Shown here one piece after another: positions 25,894 to 33,953 of a stretch of 64,000 bases of DNA. The stretch comes from an uncultured Bacteroidia bacterium (GTDB lineage Bacteria > Bacteroidota > Bacteroidia > Bacteroidales > UBA932), in NCBI GenBank assembly GCA_902798975.1, contig CADBYT010000006.1:1-64000 (forward strand). Reading direction: 5' to 3'. The first letter of the stretch is position 1. Every line of letters starts with the position of its first letter. The notes under the pieces were generated by a model that saw only the letters and a program-made list of their open reading frames with translations, searched no databases and was not told where the DNA came from. The translations under genes and the position numbers were made by a program.

Positions 25894-27123
25894 TTATTTC
25901 AGGTCGAATGACAAGCCGGCGCGTACCTGGAGCTGGAACCGGTCGTCCCAGGTGTTGACGTACGCGCTGCGGTTGAATGGGACAGACAGGACCGGGGCCA
26001 GGTACAAGCGGACACCCGGGAAAAGGCGGAAGTCCGTGCCGGCCATCACATGCCCGGAGAAGAGGACCGGATCCCGCAGCGGCTGCCCGCCGGTGGCGGC
26101 GATGCACTTCGCCGCCTGCACGCCCGCCCCGAGATAAACGCGCCAGCGGTTTTCCGGATTGAAATAGTATTGCACATCCACCGGGATACCGAGATAATGG
26201 AGCGTGAGCGACTGGGGCAGGTCGTCGTACATACGATATCCGTCCCGCTGCATATAGTCCAGACCCGCCGAGAGCACCCATGAGCGGGAAAGCGAAAGCG
26301 AGAGCGATAGGCCGACCGCCACAGGCAGGGCCGGAGCTTTCGGCACGGGCACCTTCCGCACCTCATTATCGGAAACCTGCTGGATATACACCCACTTGAC
26401 AGCGTCGCCATTCCCTTGGTTGGTGTCACTGTCATACAGCGAGGTTGCGGGTCCTACTGCCACCCACTGTCCGGGGGACAGGTCCGGTTGCTGCAGATAT
26501 ACATCCGGCCTGGCGCTCCGGGAGAATGAAGTCCCGGCCGTAGCGGCATGTATCCGCAGGGATATGCGGCTGCGCTGCGACCGTCGGGTACCCGGCTCCG
26601 CCGGGAAATCCCAGGCATCCTCTTTTTCGGCGGGACCTGGGGACAGGACGGCCATTTTGACTCCGGCGTCCTCACCCGCGGCCGGGCCTGGGGACGGCTG
26701 GGCGTCATGCGTTTCCTGCTCCTTATCCGGGGTCTGACTGGAGACTGGTTCGGGAGGCAATCCGGGGATGGGATGCGCGCCGGCCTTCTCCCGGCGGCCT
26801 GAGCTGCCGGGAGCCATGGGCCCGGGGGATGATTGCGGGAGCGGGACGACCGGTTCCTCCTTGACGGCATCCGGGACGGGGGCGGTTTCCACCAGACGAT
26901 CCGCCTCCTGCACCGGGTTGGCGGCGGGACGCAACAGGAGGACCGCGACGATAATGGCCGCAGCGACACCCGCCAGGGCATAGGGCCACCAGACAAGCGG
27001 CCGATCTGCGGCCTGTCCGCTGCCCGCCGGAGCGGAAAGCAGCTTGCCGTCCAGCGGCAACTGCGCATCCTGCAGGCGCTCCTGCAGGACCCGGGTCCAA
27101 TCCTTATCTTTCATCCTTTTCAT
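25894..27123 (-). CDS. Dual-membrane-spanning anti-sigma-like protein, copy 2 (Dma-type)
   Basis: A 409-residue paralog of 20037-21281. The first 20 residues are identical (MKRMKDKDWTRVLQERLQDA), which marks the likely sigma-binding part. One inner-membrane helix is at about 45-64, followed by a Pro-rich periplasmic stretch and a C-terminal beta-barrel-like domain from about residue 195 (SWVLSAGLDYMQRDGYR, RLYLAPVLSVPFNRSAYVN). Unlike copy 1 it has no palindromic repeats in the linker. It overlaps the stop of sigma factor 2 by 4 nt. The near-identical N-termini leave open cross-talk between the two sigma/anti-sigma pairs; the barrels and linkers differ more and may sense different signals. 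Confidence 0.82.
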   Translation of the reverse strand: MKRMKDKDWTRVLQERLQDAQLPLDGKLLSAPAGSGQAADRPLVWWPYALAGVAAAIIVAVLLLRPAANPVQEADRLVETAPVPDAVKEEPVVPLPQSSPGPMAPGSSGRREKAGAHPIPGLPPEPVSSQTPDKEQETHDAQPSPGPAAGEDAGVKMAVLSPGPAEKEDAWDFPAEPGTRRSQRSRISLRIHAATAGTSFSRSARPDVYLQQPDLSPGQWVAVGPATSLYDSDTNQGNGDAVKWVYIQQVSDNEVRKVPVPKAPALPVAVGLSLSLSLSRSWVLSAGLDYMQRDGYRMYDDLPQSLTLHYLGIPVDVQYYFNPENRWRVYLGAGVQAAKCIAATGGQPLRDPVLFSGHVMAGTDFRLFPGVRLYLAPVLSVPFNRSAYVNTWDDRFQLQVRAGLSFDLK

Positions 27124-27668
27124 CCTTTTCCGTATTTTGCAGTTATCAAGGCCGCAAGCCTGCGCCTCGCCTTGAGGTATTGGGTCTGTGAAGTCTTCTC
27201 CGAGATGCCGAGGAGTTGCGCGATTTCTCGATGCGAATAGCCGTCGAGGCAGAATAGGTTGAACACCGCCCGATAACCCTCCGGCAGCGAAGCGATCAGC
27301 TCGATCAGTTCCTCGACCGGAACGGTCCTCAGGGCTTCGATGTTCACCGGAGATTCGCCGGACTCATCTTCCGGCATCCCTTTGGACAACAGGGTCAGTT
27401 GCTTTCGGCTCCGGAGCTCATCCACCGCCAGGTGCGCGGCAATCTGCGACAGCCAGGCGCCCAGCGAACCCATACGGCGGGGACGGAAACCGTCCAGCGA
27501 ATCCCAGGCCCGCAGGAAGGTGTCGTGGACCAGGTCCCGGGCCAGGTCTGCGTCCTGGATATATCTCCGGCACACGGCCAGCACACGCCCCGCGTAGGTC
27601 TCGTACATTTCCTGTCTCGCGCCCGGCACTCCGGCACGACAGCGCCGGACCAGGCCTTTCTCATCCAT
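27120..27668 (-). CDS. ECF RNA polymerase sigma factor, copy 2
   Basis: A 182-residue group IV sigma factor very similar to copy 1 over its whole length, with the same region 2 (YETYAGRVLAVCRRYI) and region 4 (YSHREIAQLLGISEKTSQTQYLKARR). The recognition helices are nearly identical, so both factors probably read the same promoter. The linker is shorter because the palindromic repeat is absent (PEDESGESPVN versus PEDGSDPSFAGLTGESPVD). The ATG at 27668 was chosen to match copy 1. Promoter D at 27699-27727 carries the shared ECF motif. The gene leads into dma-like copy 2 with a 4-nt overlap. Confidence 0.9.
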   Translation of the reverse strand: MDEKGLVRRCRAGVPGARQEMYETYAGRVLAVCRRYIQDADLARDLVHDTFLRAWDSLDGFRPRRMGSLGAWLSQIAAHLAVDELRSRKQLTLLSKGMPEDESGESPVNIEALRTVPVEELIELIASLPEGYRAVFNLFCLDGYSHREIAQLLGISEKTSQTQYLKARRRLAALITAKYGKG

Positions 27669-27683
27669 CAACTCGTCCAGTTT

Positions 27684-27694
27684 GAAGAATCTTC
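27684..27694. promoter_or_regulatory. GAAGAATCTTC palindrome in the sigma 2 leader
   Basis: Same 11-bp palindrome and same position relative to the ECF -10 motif (4 nt downstream) as at 21866-21876. Possible operator or small RNA hairpin. Confidence 0.45.
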
Positions 27695-27698
27695 AACG

Positions 27699-27727
27699 AT
27701 ATAACGGCCCCCTTCCAAAAAACTGCC
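27699..27727 (-). promoter_or_regulatory. ECF-type promoter D (sigma factor 2)
   Basis: Minus strand GGCAGTTTTT (27727-27718), N11, CGTTATAT (27706-27699), 30 nt before the ATG at 27668, the same distance as promoter C. Confidence 0.78.
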
Positions 27728-27799
27728 TGGACAAAGAGGAGAAACGAAGCTATTCCCTTCCATATCCTTATCTATATCTTGAATTCCCGGAGACCGGCG

Positions 27800-29164
27800 T
27801 CAGGCCAGGAAGTTCGTTATGAAGATGATGACGATGGCGATGGGGGCGATGTAGCGGAGCAGGAAGCGGAAGGCGCCGAAGACGGCGCAGTTGAAGCGCT
27901 CGGTGCCGCCGCAGGTGAATTCGTCGCGGACGGCCGCCGGGTCCATCTTCCAGCCGACGAAGAGCACGAAGAGCAGCCCGCCGAAGGTCATCAGGAAGTT
28001 GGACGTGAGCATGTCGCAGAAGCTGAAGATCGACAGGCCGAAGAGCTGCACGTCCGCGAGCGGGCCGAAGGACAGCGAACAGAGCGCGCCGAGCAGCCAG
28101 GTGCCGCCGAAGATCAGCAGCACGGCCTTGCGCCGCGACATCCGGCGCTGCTCCACCAGGTAGGCCACGCCCACCTCGAACATCGAAATGGCGGAGGTGA
28201 ACGCCGCGAACACAATCGTCACGAAGAACAGCACCGCCACCACCGAACTCAGCCAGGGCACGTTCGCACCCATCTTGGCGAAGATGTAGGGCAGGGTCTC
28301 GAAAATAAGTCCGGGCCCGGCGCCCGGCTCGATCCCGGCGGCGAACACCGCCGGCATGATGGCGAAGCCGGCAATCAGGGCGAACAGCAGGTCGAAGCCC
28401 ACGGTGCCAAGCCCCGTCACCAGGATATTCTCGTTCTTTTTGATGTAGGAGGCGTAGGTCAGGATGGTTCCGACGCCCAGCGAAAGCGAGAAGAAACTCT
28501 GCCCCATCGCGTCCGCGACGGCGGACGGCGTGATCTTGCTGAAATCCGGCTTCACGAGGTATTCCACGCCCGCGGAGGCGCCAGGCAGCGTCAGCGAATA
28601 GACCATGATGGCCACGATCAGCACGAAGAGCAGCGGCATGGAAATCTTGTTGAAGCGCTCGATGCCCGACTTCACCCCGGCGGAGACGATCACGGCGCAG
28701 CCCGCCAGGAAAAGCGTATGGCAGATCAGCGGCCCGGTGGCCGAAGAAATGAAGCCGCCGAAAGCCGACGACACCGCCCCGAGTTCGGACGAATGGAACC
28801 CCACCGTCACCGATTGCCAGAGATAGCCGATGGACCAGCCGCCCACGACGCTGTAGTACGACAGGATGATGAGCGGGGAGATGACGGTCAGCAGGCCCAG
28901 CCACTTCCATTTCGTGCCGGGCGCGAGCTGCTCCAGGGCGCCGAAGGTTCCCGCGTGCGTGCGGTGTCCGATGATCACTTCCGCCAGGAAAATGGGCAGC
29001 GACAACAGCAGGCAGCAGACGAGGTAGATGATGATGAACGCGGCGCCGCCCGTCTGGCCGACCATGTAGGGGAAGCGCCAGATGTTGCCCAGTCCGATGG
29101 CGGAGCCCGCCAGGGCAAAGATGGCCGCGCTGCGGCCGCCGAACACTTCCCGACGCCGCTCCAT
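27800..29164 (-). CDS. SNF-family sodium-dependent transporter, copy 2
   Basis: A 454-residue inner-membrane symporter of the neurotransmitter:sodium symporter (LeuT) family. The signature lies in the first helix: SAIGLGNIWRFPYMVGQTGGAAF, the unwound sodium- and substrate-binding segment. About 11-12 helices follow, with a second broken helix near PGASAGVEYLVKPDFSKI and VADAMGQSFFSLSLGVG. Substrates of bacterial members are mostly amino acids; which one is not visible. It starts 3 nt after the stop of its neighbour at 29168-30535, so the two are one transcription unit. Confidence 0.92.
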   Translation of the reverse strand: MERRREVFGGRSAAIFALAGSAIGLGNIWRFPYMVGQTGGAAFIIIYLVCCLLLSLPIFLAEVIIGHRTHAGTFGALEQLAPGTKWKWLGLLTVISPLIILSYYSVVGGWSIGYLWQSVTVGFHSSELGAVSSAFGGFISSATGPLICHTLFLAGCAVIVSAGVKSGIERFNKISMPLLFVLIVAIMVYSLTLPGASAGVEYLVKPDFSKITPSAVADAMGQSFFSLSLGVGTILTYASYIKKNENILVTGLGTVGFDLLFALIAGFAIMPAVFAAGIEPGAGPGLIFETLPYIFAKMGANVPWLSSVVAVLFFVTIVFAAFTSAISMFEVGVAYLVEQRRMSRRKAVLLIFGGTWLLGALCSLSFGPLADVQLFGLSIFSFCDMLTSNFLMTFGGLLFVLFVGWKMDPAAVRDEFTCGGTERFNCAVFGAFRFLLRYIAPIAIVIIFITNFLA

Positions 29165-29167
29165 GGC

Positions 29168-30535
29168 TTACAGGATGAAGTTGGTGAAGAAGATGATGAC
29201 CACCGCGATCGGCGCCACCCACTTGATCAGGAACCAGACCACGGGGAAGATGCGGTCGTTGAAATGGTAGCGCCCGTGGCTGGTGAACTCGTCATGCACC
29301 ACCCGGCGCGGCAGGATGAAACCGGCGAAGACCACGGCCAGCAGCGCCATCACCAGCAGCAGGATATTCGAGCAGACCCAGTCCATCAGGTCGAAGAGCG
29401 ACATGCCGGCCACCTGGACGCCCGCGAGCGGACCGAAAGACAGCGAGCACAGCGTGCCCACGCCGCCGCAGACAACGAACAGCAACACGCAGGCCCGGCC
29501 GCGGGTGAGGTGCGCCCGCTCCATCAGGAAGGACACGCCCACCTCCACGAGAGAGATGCAGGAGGTCATGGCGGCCACGATGATGGCCAGGAAAAAGACG
29601 ATGGCCACGAGGGAACTGATCAGCGGCACCTCAACGCCCATCTTGGCAAAGACGAAGGGGACGCTCTGGAAGATCAGACCCGGACCGGCGCCCGGTTCGA
29701 TCCCGGCGGCGAACACCGCCGGCATGATGGCGAAGCCCGCCAGGATGGCGAAAAGCAGGTCGGAAATTGCCGTGCCCGTGCTGGTCACCAGGATGTTCTC
29801 TTCTTTCTTGACATAGGACCCGTAGGTGATGATGGCGCCCATACCCAGCGACAGCGAGAAGAAGCTCTGTCCCATCGCATAGGCGAAGGTGCGCGGCGTC
29901 AGCTCGCTCCAGTCGGGGTGCAGCAGGTACTGCACGCCTGCGGCGGCGCCGGGCAGCGTCACCGAATAGATCAGGATCACCACGATCAGCAGGAAAAGCA
30001 GCGGGAGCGTGATCTTGCTGAATTTCTCGATGCCGGCGCGCACGCCGCCCGCCACCACGCCGACCGAGGCGGCGAGGAAGACCAGGTGCATCAGCACGGG
30101 CATCCAGGAAGAAGAAACGAAGTTGACGAACAGCGAACTGGCCGCCTCCGGCGCCATTTCAGAGAAGGAGAACGAGCAGGCCTTGAAGAAGTATTCCACC
30201 GACCAGCCACCGATGACGCTGTAGTAGGAGACGATCATCAGCGGGATGATGATGGAAAGATAACCGACACGCCGCCAGAACGGATGCTGGCGTGACAGGC
30301 GCGCGAATGCGTCCCGGGCGTTGGAATGGCTGCGGCGGCCGATCATCACCTCTGCGAGGAAGACCGGCAGGGAAATCAGCAGCGTGGCAAGGACGTAGAT
30401 GATGACAAACGCGGCACCGCCGTGCTCCCCCACCATGTAGGGGAAGCGCCAGATGTTGCCCAGCCCGATGGCGGAGCCCGCCATCGCCAGGATCACGGCC
30501 ATGCGGCCGCCGAATTTCTCACGTTTGCCTGCCAT
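29168..30535 (-). CDS. SNF-family sodium-dependent transporter, copy 1
   Basis: A 455-residue paralog of the next gene, with the same signature SAIGLGNIWRFPYMVGEHGGAAF and broken sixth helix (AYAMGQSFFSLSLGMG). It is the upstream member of the tandem pair. No -7 box is visible in front of it; two palindromic repeats (30552-30617) separate it from folA, so it may be read through from the folA operon. Tandem LeuT-type genes could encode transporters with different amino-acid preferences or arise from a recent duplication. Confidence 0.92.
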   Translation of the reverse strand: MAGKREKFGGRMAVILAMAGSAIGLGNIWRFPYMVGEHGGAAFVIIYVLATLLISLPVFLAEVMIGRRSHSNARDAFARLSRQHPFWRRVGYLSIIIPLMIVSYYSVIGGWSVEYFFKACSFSFSEMAPEAASSLFVNFVSSSWMPVLMHLVFLAASVGVVAGGVRAGIEKFSKITLPLLFLLIVVILIYSVTLPGAAAGVQYLLHPDWSELTPRTFAYAMGQSFFSLSLGMGAIITYGSYVKKEENILVTSTGTAISDLLFAILAGFAIMPAVFAAGIEPGAGPGLIFQSVPFVFAKMGVEVPLISSLVAIVFFLAIIVAAMTSCISLVEVGVSFLMERAHLTRGRACVLLFVVCGGVGTLCSLSFGPLAGVQVAGMSLFDLMDWVCSNILLLVMALLAVVFAGFILPRRVVHDEFTSHGRYHFNDRIFPVVWFLIKWVAPIAVVIIFFTNFIL

Positions 30536-30551
30536 ACACTACTGTTGTCAG

Positions 30552-30580
30552 AGATTCCCGATCAGGTCGGGAATGACAGG
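30552..30580. repeat. Palindromic repeat, copy 8
   Basis: ATTCCCGA / TCGGGAAT arms, then GACAGG. It lies between the transporter start and folA, 14 nt from copy 9. Confidence 0.82.
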
Positions 30581-30592
30581 GACTATTTCCCT

Positions 30593-31099
30593 TCATGCCC
30601 GGCTCGACCGGGCATCTCGTTTCAAATAGGTTACAAATTCGTACTCGAGGCCGGAATCGGGGTCTTTCAGGAGCCCGGAGCGCGCCTCAACCGTCCAAAT
30701 ATCGGAATTAATTTCCGGAAAATACGCATCCGCATCCGGGACCGTCGTGTGGATCTGCGTCACGAACAGGCGGTCCATCGCGTCGATGGCGGCCTGGTAC
30801 ACCGAGGCGCCGCCGATCACGAACACGCGCGGAGCGGCTCCGGCGGCAGCGTACGCCGCCTCGATCGAGGGCACGCAAGTGGCCCCCTCGATCGGCTCCG
30901 CGCGCCGCGTGAGCACGATGTTCTGCCGCCCGGGCAGGGGCCGGCCGATCGACTCGAAGGTCGTCCGTCCCATGATCACCGGGCAGCCCATCGTGACCCG
31001 CTTGAAGTACTGCAGGTCCGCCTTCAGGTGCCAGGGCATGGTCCCGCCCCGGCCGATGGCGCGGTCCTGTGCCGCCGCCACGATCATGCACTTCTCCAT
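30593..31099 (-). CDS. folA: Dihydrofolate reductase
   Basis: A 168-residue NADPH-dependent enzyme that regenerates tetrahydrofolate, needed next to thyA because thymidylate synthase consumes it. Motifs: IVAAAQDRAIGRGGTMPWHLKADL (Met20-loop region, with Asp27 replaced by the expected acidic site in KADLQYFK), GRTTFESIGRPLPGRQNIVLTR and VIGGASVYQAAI. The ATG at 31099 overlaps the thyA TGA by one base. The last residues (DARSSRA) and the stop codon are encoded by a palindromic repeat at 30594-30617, so the natural end of the protein seems to have been replaced. Confidence 0.95.
   Translation of the reverse strand: MEKCMIVAAAQDRAIGRGGTMPWHLKADLQYFKRVTMGCPVIMGRTTFESIGRPLPGRQNIVLTRRAEPIEGATCVPSIEAAYAAAGAAPRVFVIGGASVYQAAIDAMDRLFVTQIHTTVPDADAYFPEINSDIWTVEARSGLLKDPDSGLEYEFVTYLKRDARSSRA
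30594..30617. repeat. Palindromic repeat, copy 9, forming the 3' end of folA
   Basis: ATGCCCGG / CCGGGCAT arms around CTCGA, in the opposite orientation to copy 8. It supplies the last folA codons and part of the stop. Confidence 0.75.
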
Positions 31100-31893
31100 C
31101 ACACGGCCACCGGCGCCTTGATCGCCGGCCAGGGGTCGTAGCCTTCGAGGGTGAAGTCCTCGTAGGTAAAGTCGAAGACGCTTTTCACCTCCGGGTTGAG
31201 CTTCATCACCGGCAGGTCGCGTGGCTCCCGGGAGAGCTGCTCGCGCACCTGCTCGAAGTGGTTGAGGTAGATGTGCGTGTCGCCCGTGGTGTGGACGAAT
31301 TCGCCCGGCTGCAGGCCGCAGCTCTGGGCGATCATCATCGTCAGGAGGGCGTAGGATGCGATGTTGAAGGGGACGCCGAGGAAGGTGTCCGCGCTCCGCT
31401 GGTAGAGCTGGCAGGACAGCTTGCCGTCCGCCACGTAGAACTGGAACAGGCAGTGGCAGGGCGGCAGGGCCATCTTGTCCACCTCGGCGGGGTTCCACGC
31501 GGTGACAAGCATCCGGCGGGAGTCCGGGTTGCGCTTGATGGTGTCGATCACCTGCGAGAGCTGGTCGATGGCGCGCCCGTCGGGGGCGGGCCAGCTGCGC
31601 CACTGATGGCCGTAGACCGGGCCCAGGTCGCCGTTCTCGTCGGCCCACTCGTCCCAGATGGACACGCCGTGGTCCTTGAGGTACTTGATGTTGGTGTCGC
31701 CGGCGATAAACCAGAGGAGCTCGTAGATGATGGACTTGAGGTGGACCTTCTTGGTGGTCAGCAGCGGGAAGCCCTGCGAGAGGTCAAAGCGCATCTGGTG
31801 GCCGAAGATGCTCTTCGTGCCCACCCCGGTGCGGTCGTGCTTGACCACGCCATGGTCCATGATTTCCTGCAGGAGGTCGAGGTACTGATACAT
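31099..31893 (-). CDS. thyA: Thymidylate synthase
   Basis: A 264-residue enzyme that methylates dUMP to dTMP using methylene-tetrahydrofolate. Signature features: [18 protein letters not shown], the catalytic cysteine in [13 protein letters not shown], and [18 protein letters not shown]. The length is that of a normal ThyA; an upstream in-frame extension to 32148 is not protein-like and overlaps galM. The start at 31893 overlaps the galM stop by one base (TAATG) and the stop overlaps folA by one base, so galM-thyA-folA is a coupled operon. Confidence 0.96.
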   Translation of the reverse strand: MYQYLDLLQEIMDHGVVKHDRTGVGTKSIFGHQMRFDLSQGFPLLTTKKVHLKSIIYELLWFIAGDTNIKYLKDHGVSIWDEWADENGDLGPVYGHQWRSWPAPDGRAIDQLSQVIDTIKRNPDSRRMLVTAWNPAEVDKMALPPCHCLFQFYVADGKLSCQLYQRSADTFLGVPFNIASYALLTMMIAQSCGLQPGEFVHTTGDTHIYLNHFEQVREQLSREPRDLPVMKLNPEVKSVFDFTYEDFTLEGYDPWPAIKAPVAV

Positions 31894-32942
31894 TATTTCT
31901 TCTTGACGCCGAAGGCGAAAATGATGGCTTCGTGATAAATCTTGCCCGGATTCAGGACGGTCGACGGGTAGGCCGGCTGGTTGGGGCTGTCCGGGAAGTG
32001 CTGGCACTCCAGGGCCACGCCCTCGTAGTCGTGGTAGATGCGTCCGCGCTTGCCCACGGGGCAGCCGCCGAGCCAGTTGCCGGTGTAGACCTGGATGCCC
32101 GGCTGGGTGGTGTAGACCTTGAGCGTGCGGCCGCTGCGGTTGGACCACAGTTCGGCGGCCTCCTGGATCTGGCCCTTGCGGTAGCCGTCGATCACCCAGC
32201 AGGCGTCATAACCCTTGCCGTAGTTCAGGGCCGGGAAGTCCTTCTTGATGTCGCGGCCGAGGGTCTTGCCGTTCAGGAAGTCCATCGGGGTGCCCGCCAC
32301 CGGGGCCGGATCGCCCAGCGGGATGAGACCCGGGTCGGTCGGGAGGTACTCGGAGCAGTTCAACTTGAGGAACTGGCGCAGGATGGAACCGCCGCAGTTC
32401 AGGTTGAAGTAGGCGTGGTTCGTCAGGTTGATGACCGTGCGCTTGTCGGACTTGGCGCTGAAGGTGAGGCGGAGCTCGTTCTCCTCGCTCCACTCATAGC
32501 GCGCCACGACCACGACCTGGCCGGGATAACCCATTTCGCCGTCGGCGGAAACGTATTTGAACTCCACGCCGCCCTTGCGCTTGCGGGACTCCCAGACCTG
32601 CTCTGAGAAGCCCTGCGGGCCGCCGTGCAGGTGGTTGGGGCCATTGTTCACCGGCACGCTGTAGGTCTTGCCGTCGAGGGTGAACTTACCCTTCGCAATG
32701 CGGTTGGCGAAACGGCCGGGGCATTTGCCCAGGTACGGGCCGTCGTTGACGTATTGTTCCGCTTTGCCGTAGCCGAGGGCGACGTCGCCCAGCTTGCCGT
32801 TCTTGTCCGGCACGTTGACGCTGACGATTGCGGCACCGATGCTGCCGAGCACCACGGAGGCGCCGCTGGCGTTGGTCAGGGTGTACTTGTAGATGGCCTT
32901 GCCATCGGGGGTCCTGCCCCAAAGTTTTCTGTTGATAGCCAT
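31893..32942 (-). CDS. galM: Aldose 1-epimerase
   Basis: A 349-residue mutarotase with no signal peptide, so cytoplasmic. It interconverts alpha- and beta-anomers of sugars such as glucose, galactose or xylose. Motifs: [27 protein letters not shown] with the conserved His, [11 protein letters not shown] with the second catalytic His, and a C-terminal segment near [15 protein letters not shown] with the catalytic Glu. Length is typical. It begins 4 nt after the thioredoxin-like lipoprotein gene and overlaps thyA by one base. Confidence 0.93.
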   Translation of the reverse strand: MAINRKLWGRTPDGKAIYKYTLTNASGASVVLGSIGAAIVSVNVPDKNGKLGDVALGYGKAEQYVNDGPYLGKCPGRFANRIAKGKFTLDGKTYSVPVNNGPNHLHGGPQGFSEQVWESRKRKGGVEFKYVSADGEMGYPGQVVVVARYEWSEENELRLTFSAKSDKRTVINLTNHAYFNLNCGGSILRQFLKLNCSEYLPTDPGLIPLGDPAPVAGTPMDFLNGKTLGRDIKKDFPALNYGKGYDACWVIDGYRKGQIQEAAELWSNRSGRTLKVYTTQPGIQVYTGNWLGGCPVGKRGRIYHDYEGVALECQHFPDSPNQPAYPSTVLNPGKIYHEAIIFAFGVKKK

Positions 32943-32946
32943 GATG

Positions 32947-33909
32947 TTATTGATTTTGTTGGTTTTGCAGCCAGGAGACGACCCGCTCCACGGGGGCGTC
33001 TTTCATCAGGATACGCTTCTGCCCGTCCAGCAGGTAGAGCGACGGAATCGCGCGGACATTGTAGATGCGGTCGGAACGGACCAGCCCGTCGGGATCGTAT
33101 CCGCACAGCCAGTCGCGCGGGTAGTTGGGTTCATAGGCGCGCCAGGCGGCCAGGTCCTCGTCGATGTAGACGTTGACCACGGCGAAGTCTCCGCGCGCGA
33201 TGCGGTCTCGGATGCCGGGCACGGCCTCCAGGGTGTTGATGATGTCCAGACAGGCGTAGCAGCCGGGGTTGCTGAAGAAGAGCAGGATCGTGCGGGCCTG
33301 CACGTCATGCAGGCGGCGGGTCCGTCCGCGGGCGTCCTTGAAACGGAAGTCCGGCGCCACGGAGCCGACGGGCGCCAGGGCGCACATCCGCGCCTCGTAG
33401 ACATAGCCCGGACGGGCTTCTTCGCGGGTAAAGCGGGAAACCGCGAGGCCCTCGACATAGGGAAGGTAGAGGTCCTCGTTGCGCACCGGAGAGTTGGGAT
33501 CATAGAGATAGCGGGACACGATCTCTTCCATCAGCAGGAAGACGTGCGAGGCCGTGTCGGCGGCCTGACGCTCCTCCACCTGCGAGAAGAAACGGCGCAT
33601 CTTCTTCTGCGCCTCGGGCAGCGGCAGCTGCTCCAGCTCCTGGGCAAACAGGGCCACCTGCCCCTCCACGTCGGAACGGCGCACGCCCAGCACGGCGCTC
33701 GTGTCGCAGAGGCCGTCGCCGGCCAGGAAAGCATCCCAGAAATGGTCCAGGATCCATTCCCGCCGCTCGTCCGGATCCACATAGACCGCCGGCACCGTCG
33801 GATACGGGAAATCCCGCAGCTGCGGCGCCGCGCTCTCCTGCGGTTTCGCACGGCATCCGGCCAGCAGCACCAGCAGCAGCGCGACAGATGTGAAGGCACT
33901 TGTTTTCAT
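32947..33909 (-). CDS. Thioredoxin-like lipoprotein with DUF5106-type N-terminal domain
   Basis: A 320-residue predicted lipoprotein (signal peptide with LLAGC). Residues about 30-170 resemble DUF5106 (FPYPTVPAVYVDPDERREWILDHFWDAFL), found in Bacteroidetes in front of thioredoxin domains. Residues about 180-318 are a TlpA/AhpC-like thioredoxin fold with an NPGCYACLD active-site CxxC and the cis-Pro loop IPSLYLLDG. It probably acts as a periplasmic or outer-membrane-facing disulfide reductase. It is the first gene of the operon that continues with galM, thyA and folA. A TAACTTTA box, one mismatch from the -7 consensus, lies 9 nt upstream of its ATG. Confidence 0.85.
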   Translation of the reverse strand: MKTSAFTSVALLLVLLAGCRAKPQESAAPQLRDFPYPTVPAVYVDPDERREWILDHFWDAFLAGDGLCDTSAVLGVRRSDVEGQVALFAQELEQLPLPEAQKKMRRFFSQVEERQAADTASHVFLLMEEIVSRYLYDPNSPVRNEDLYLPYVEGLAVSRFTREEARPGYVYEARMCALAPVGSVAPDFRFKDARGRTRRLHDVQARTILLFFSNPGCYACLDIINTLEAVPGIRDRIARGDFAVVNVYIDEDLAAWRAYEPNYPRDWLCGYDPDGLVRSDRIYNVRAIPSLYLLDGQKRILMKDAPVERVVSWLQNQQNQ

Positions 33910-33938
33910 CTTTGGGCATAAAGTTAATCTATTTTTTG

Positions 33939-33946
33939 TAGATTTG
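33939..33946 (+). promoter_or_regulatory. -7 promoter box that selects the start of the next gene
   Basis: TAGATTTG, an exact match, ends one base before an ATG at 33948 and seven bases before a second in-frame ATG at 33954. Transcription should begin around 33951-33954, so the second ATG is the likelier start and the mRNA is probably leaderless. Confidence 0.6.
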
Positions 33947-33953
33947 TATGGCT

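Noticed and set aside
31100-31648. Upstream extension of folA into thyA
   Set aside because: DHFR begins normally at [16 protein letters not shown]. The extension is the wrong frame of thyA.
31894-32148. Upstream extension of thyA by 85 codons
   Set aside because: The added sequence is not protein-like and overlaps galM. ThyA has its normal length from 31893.
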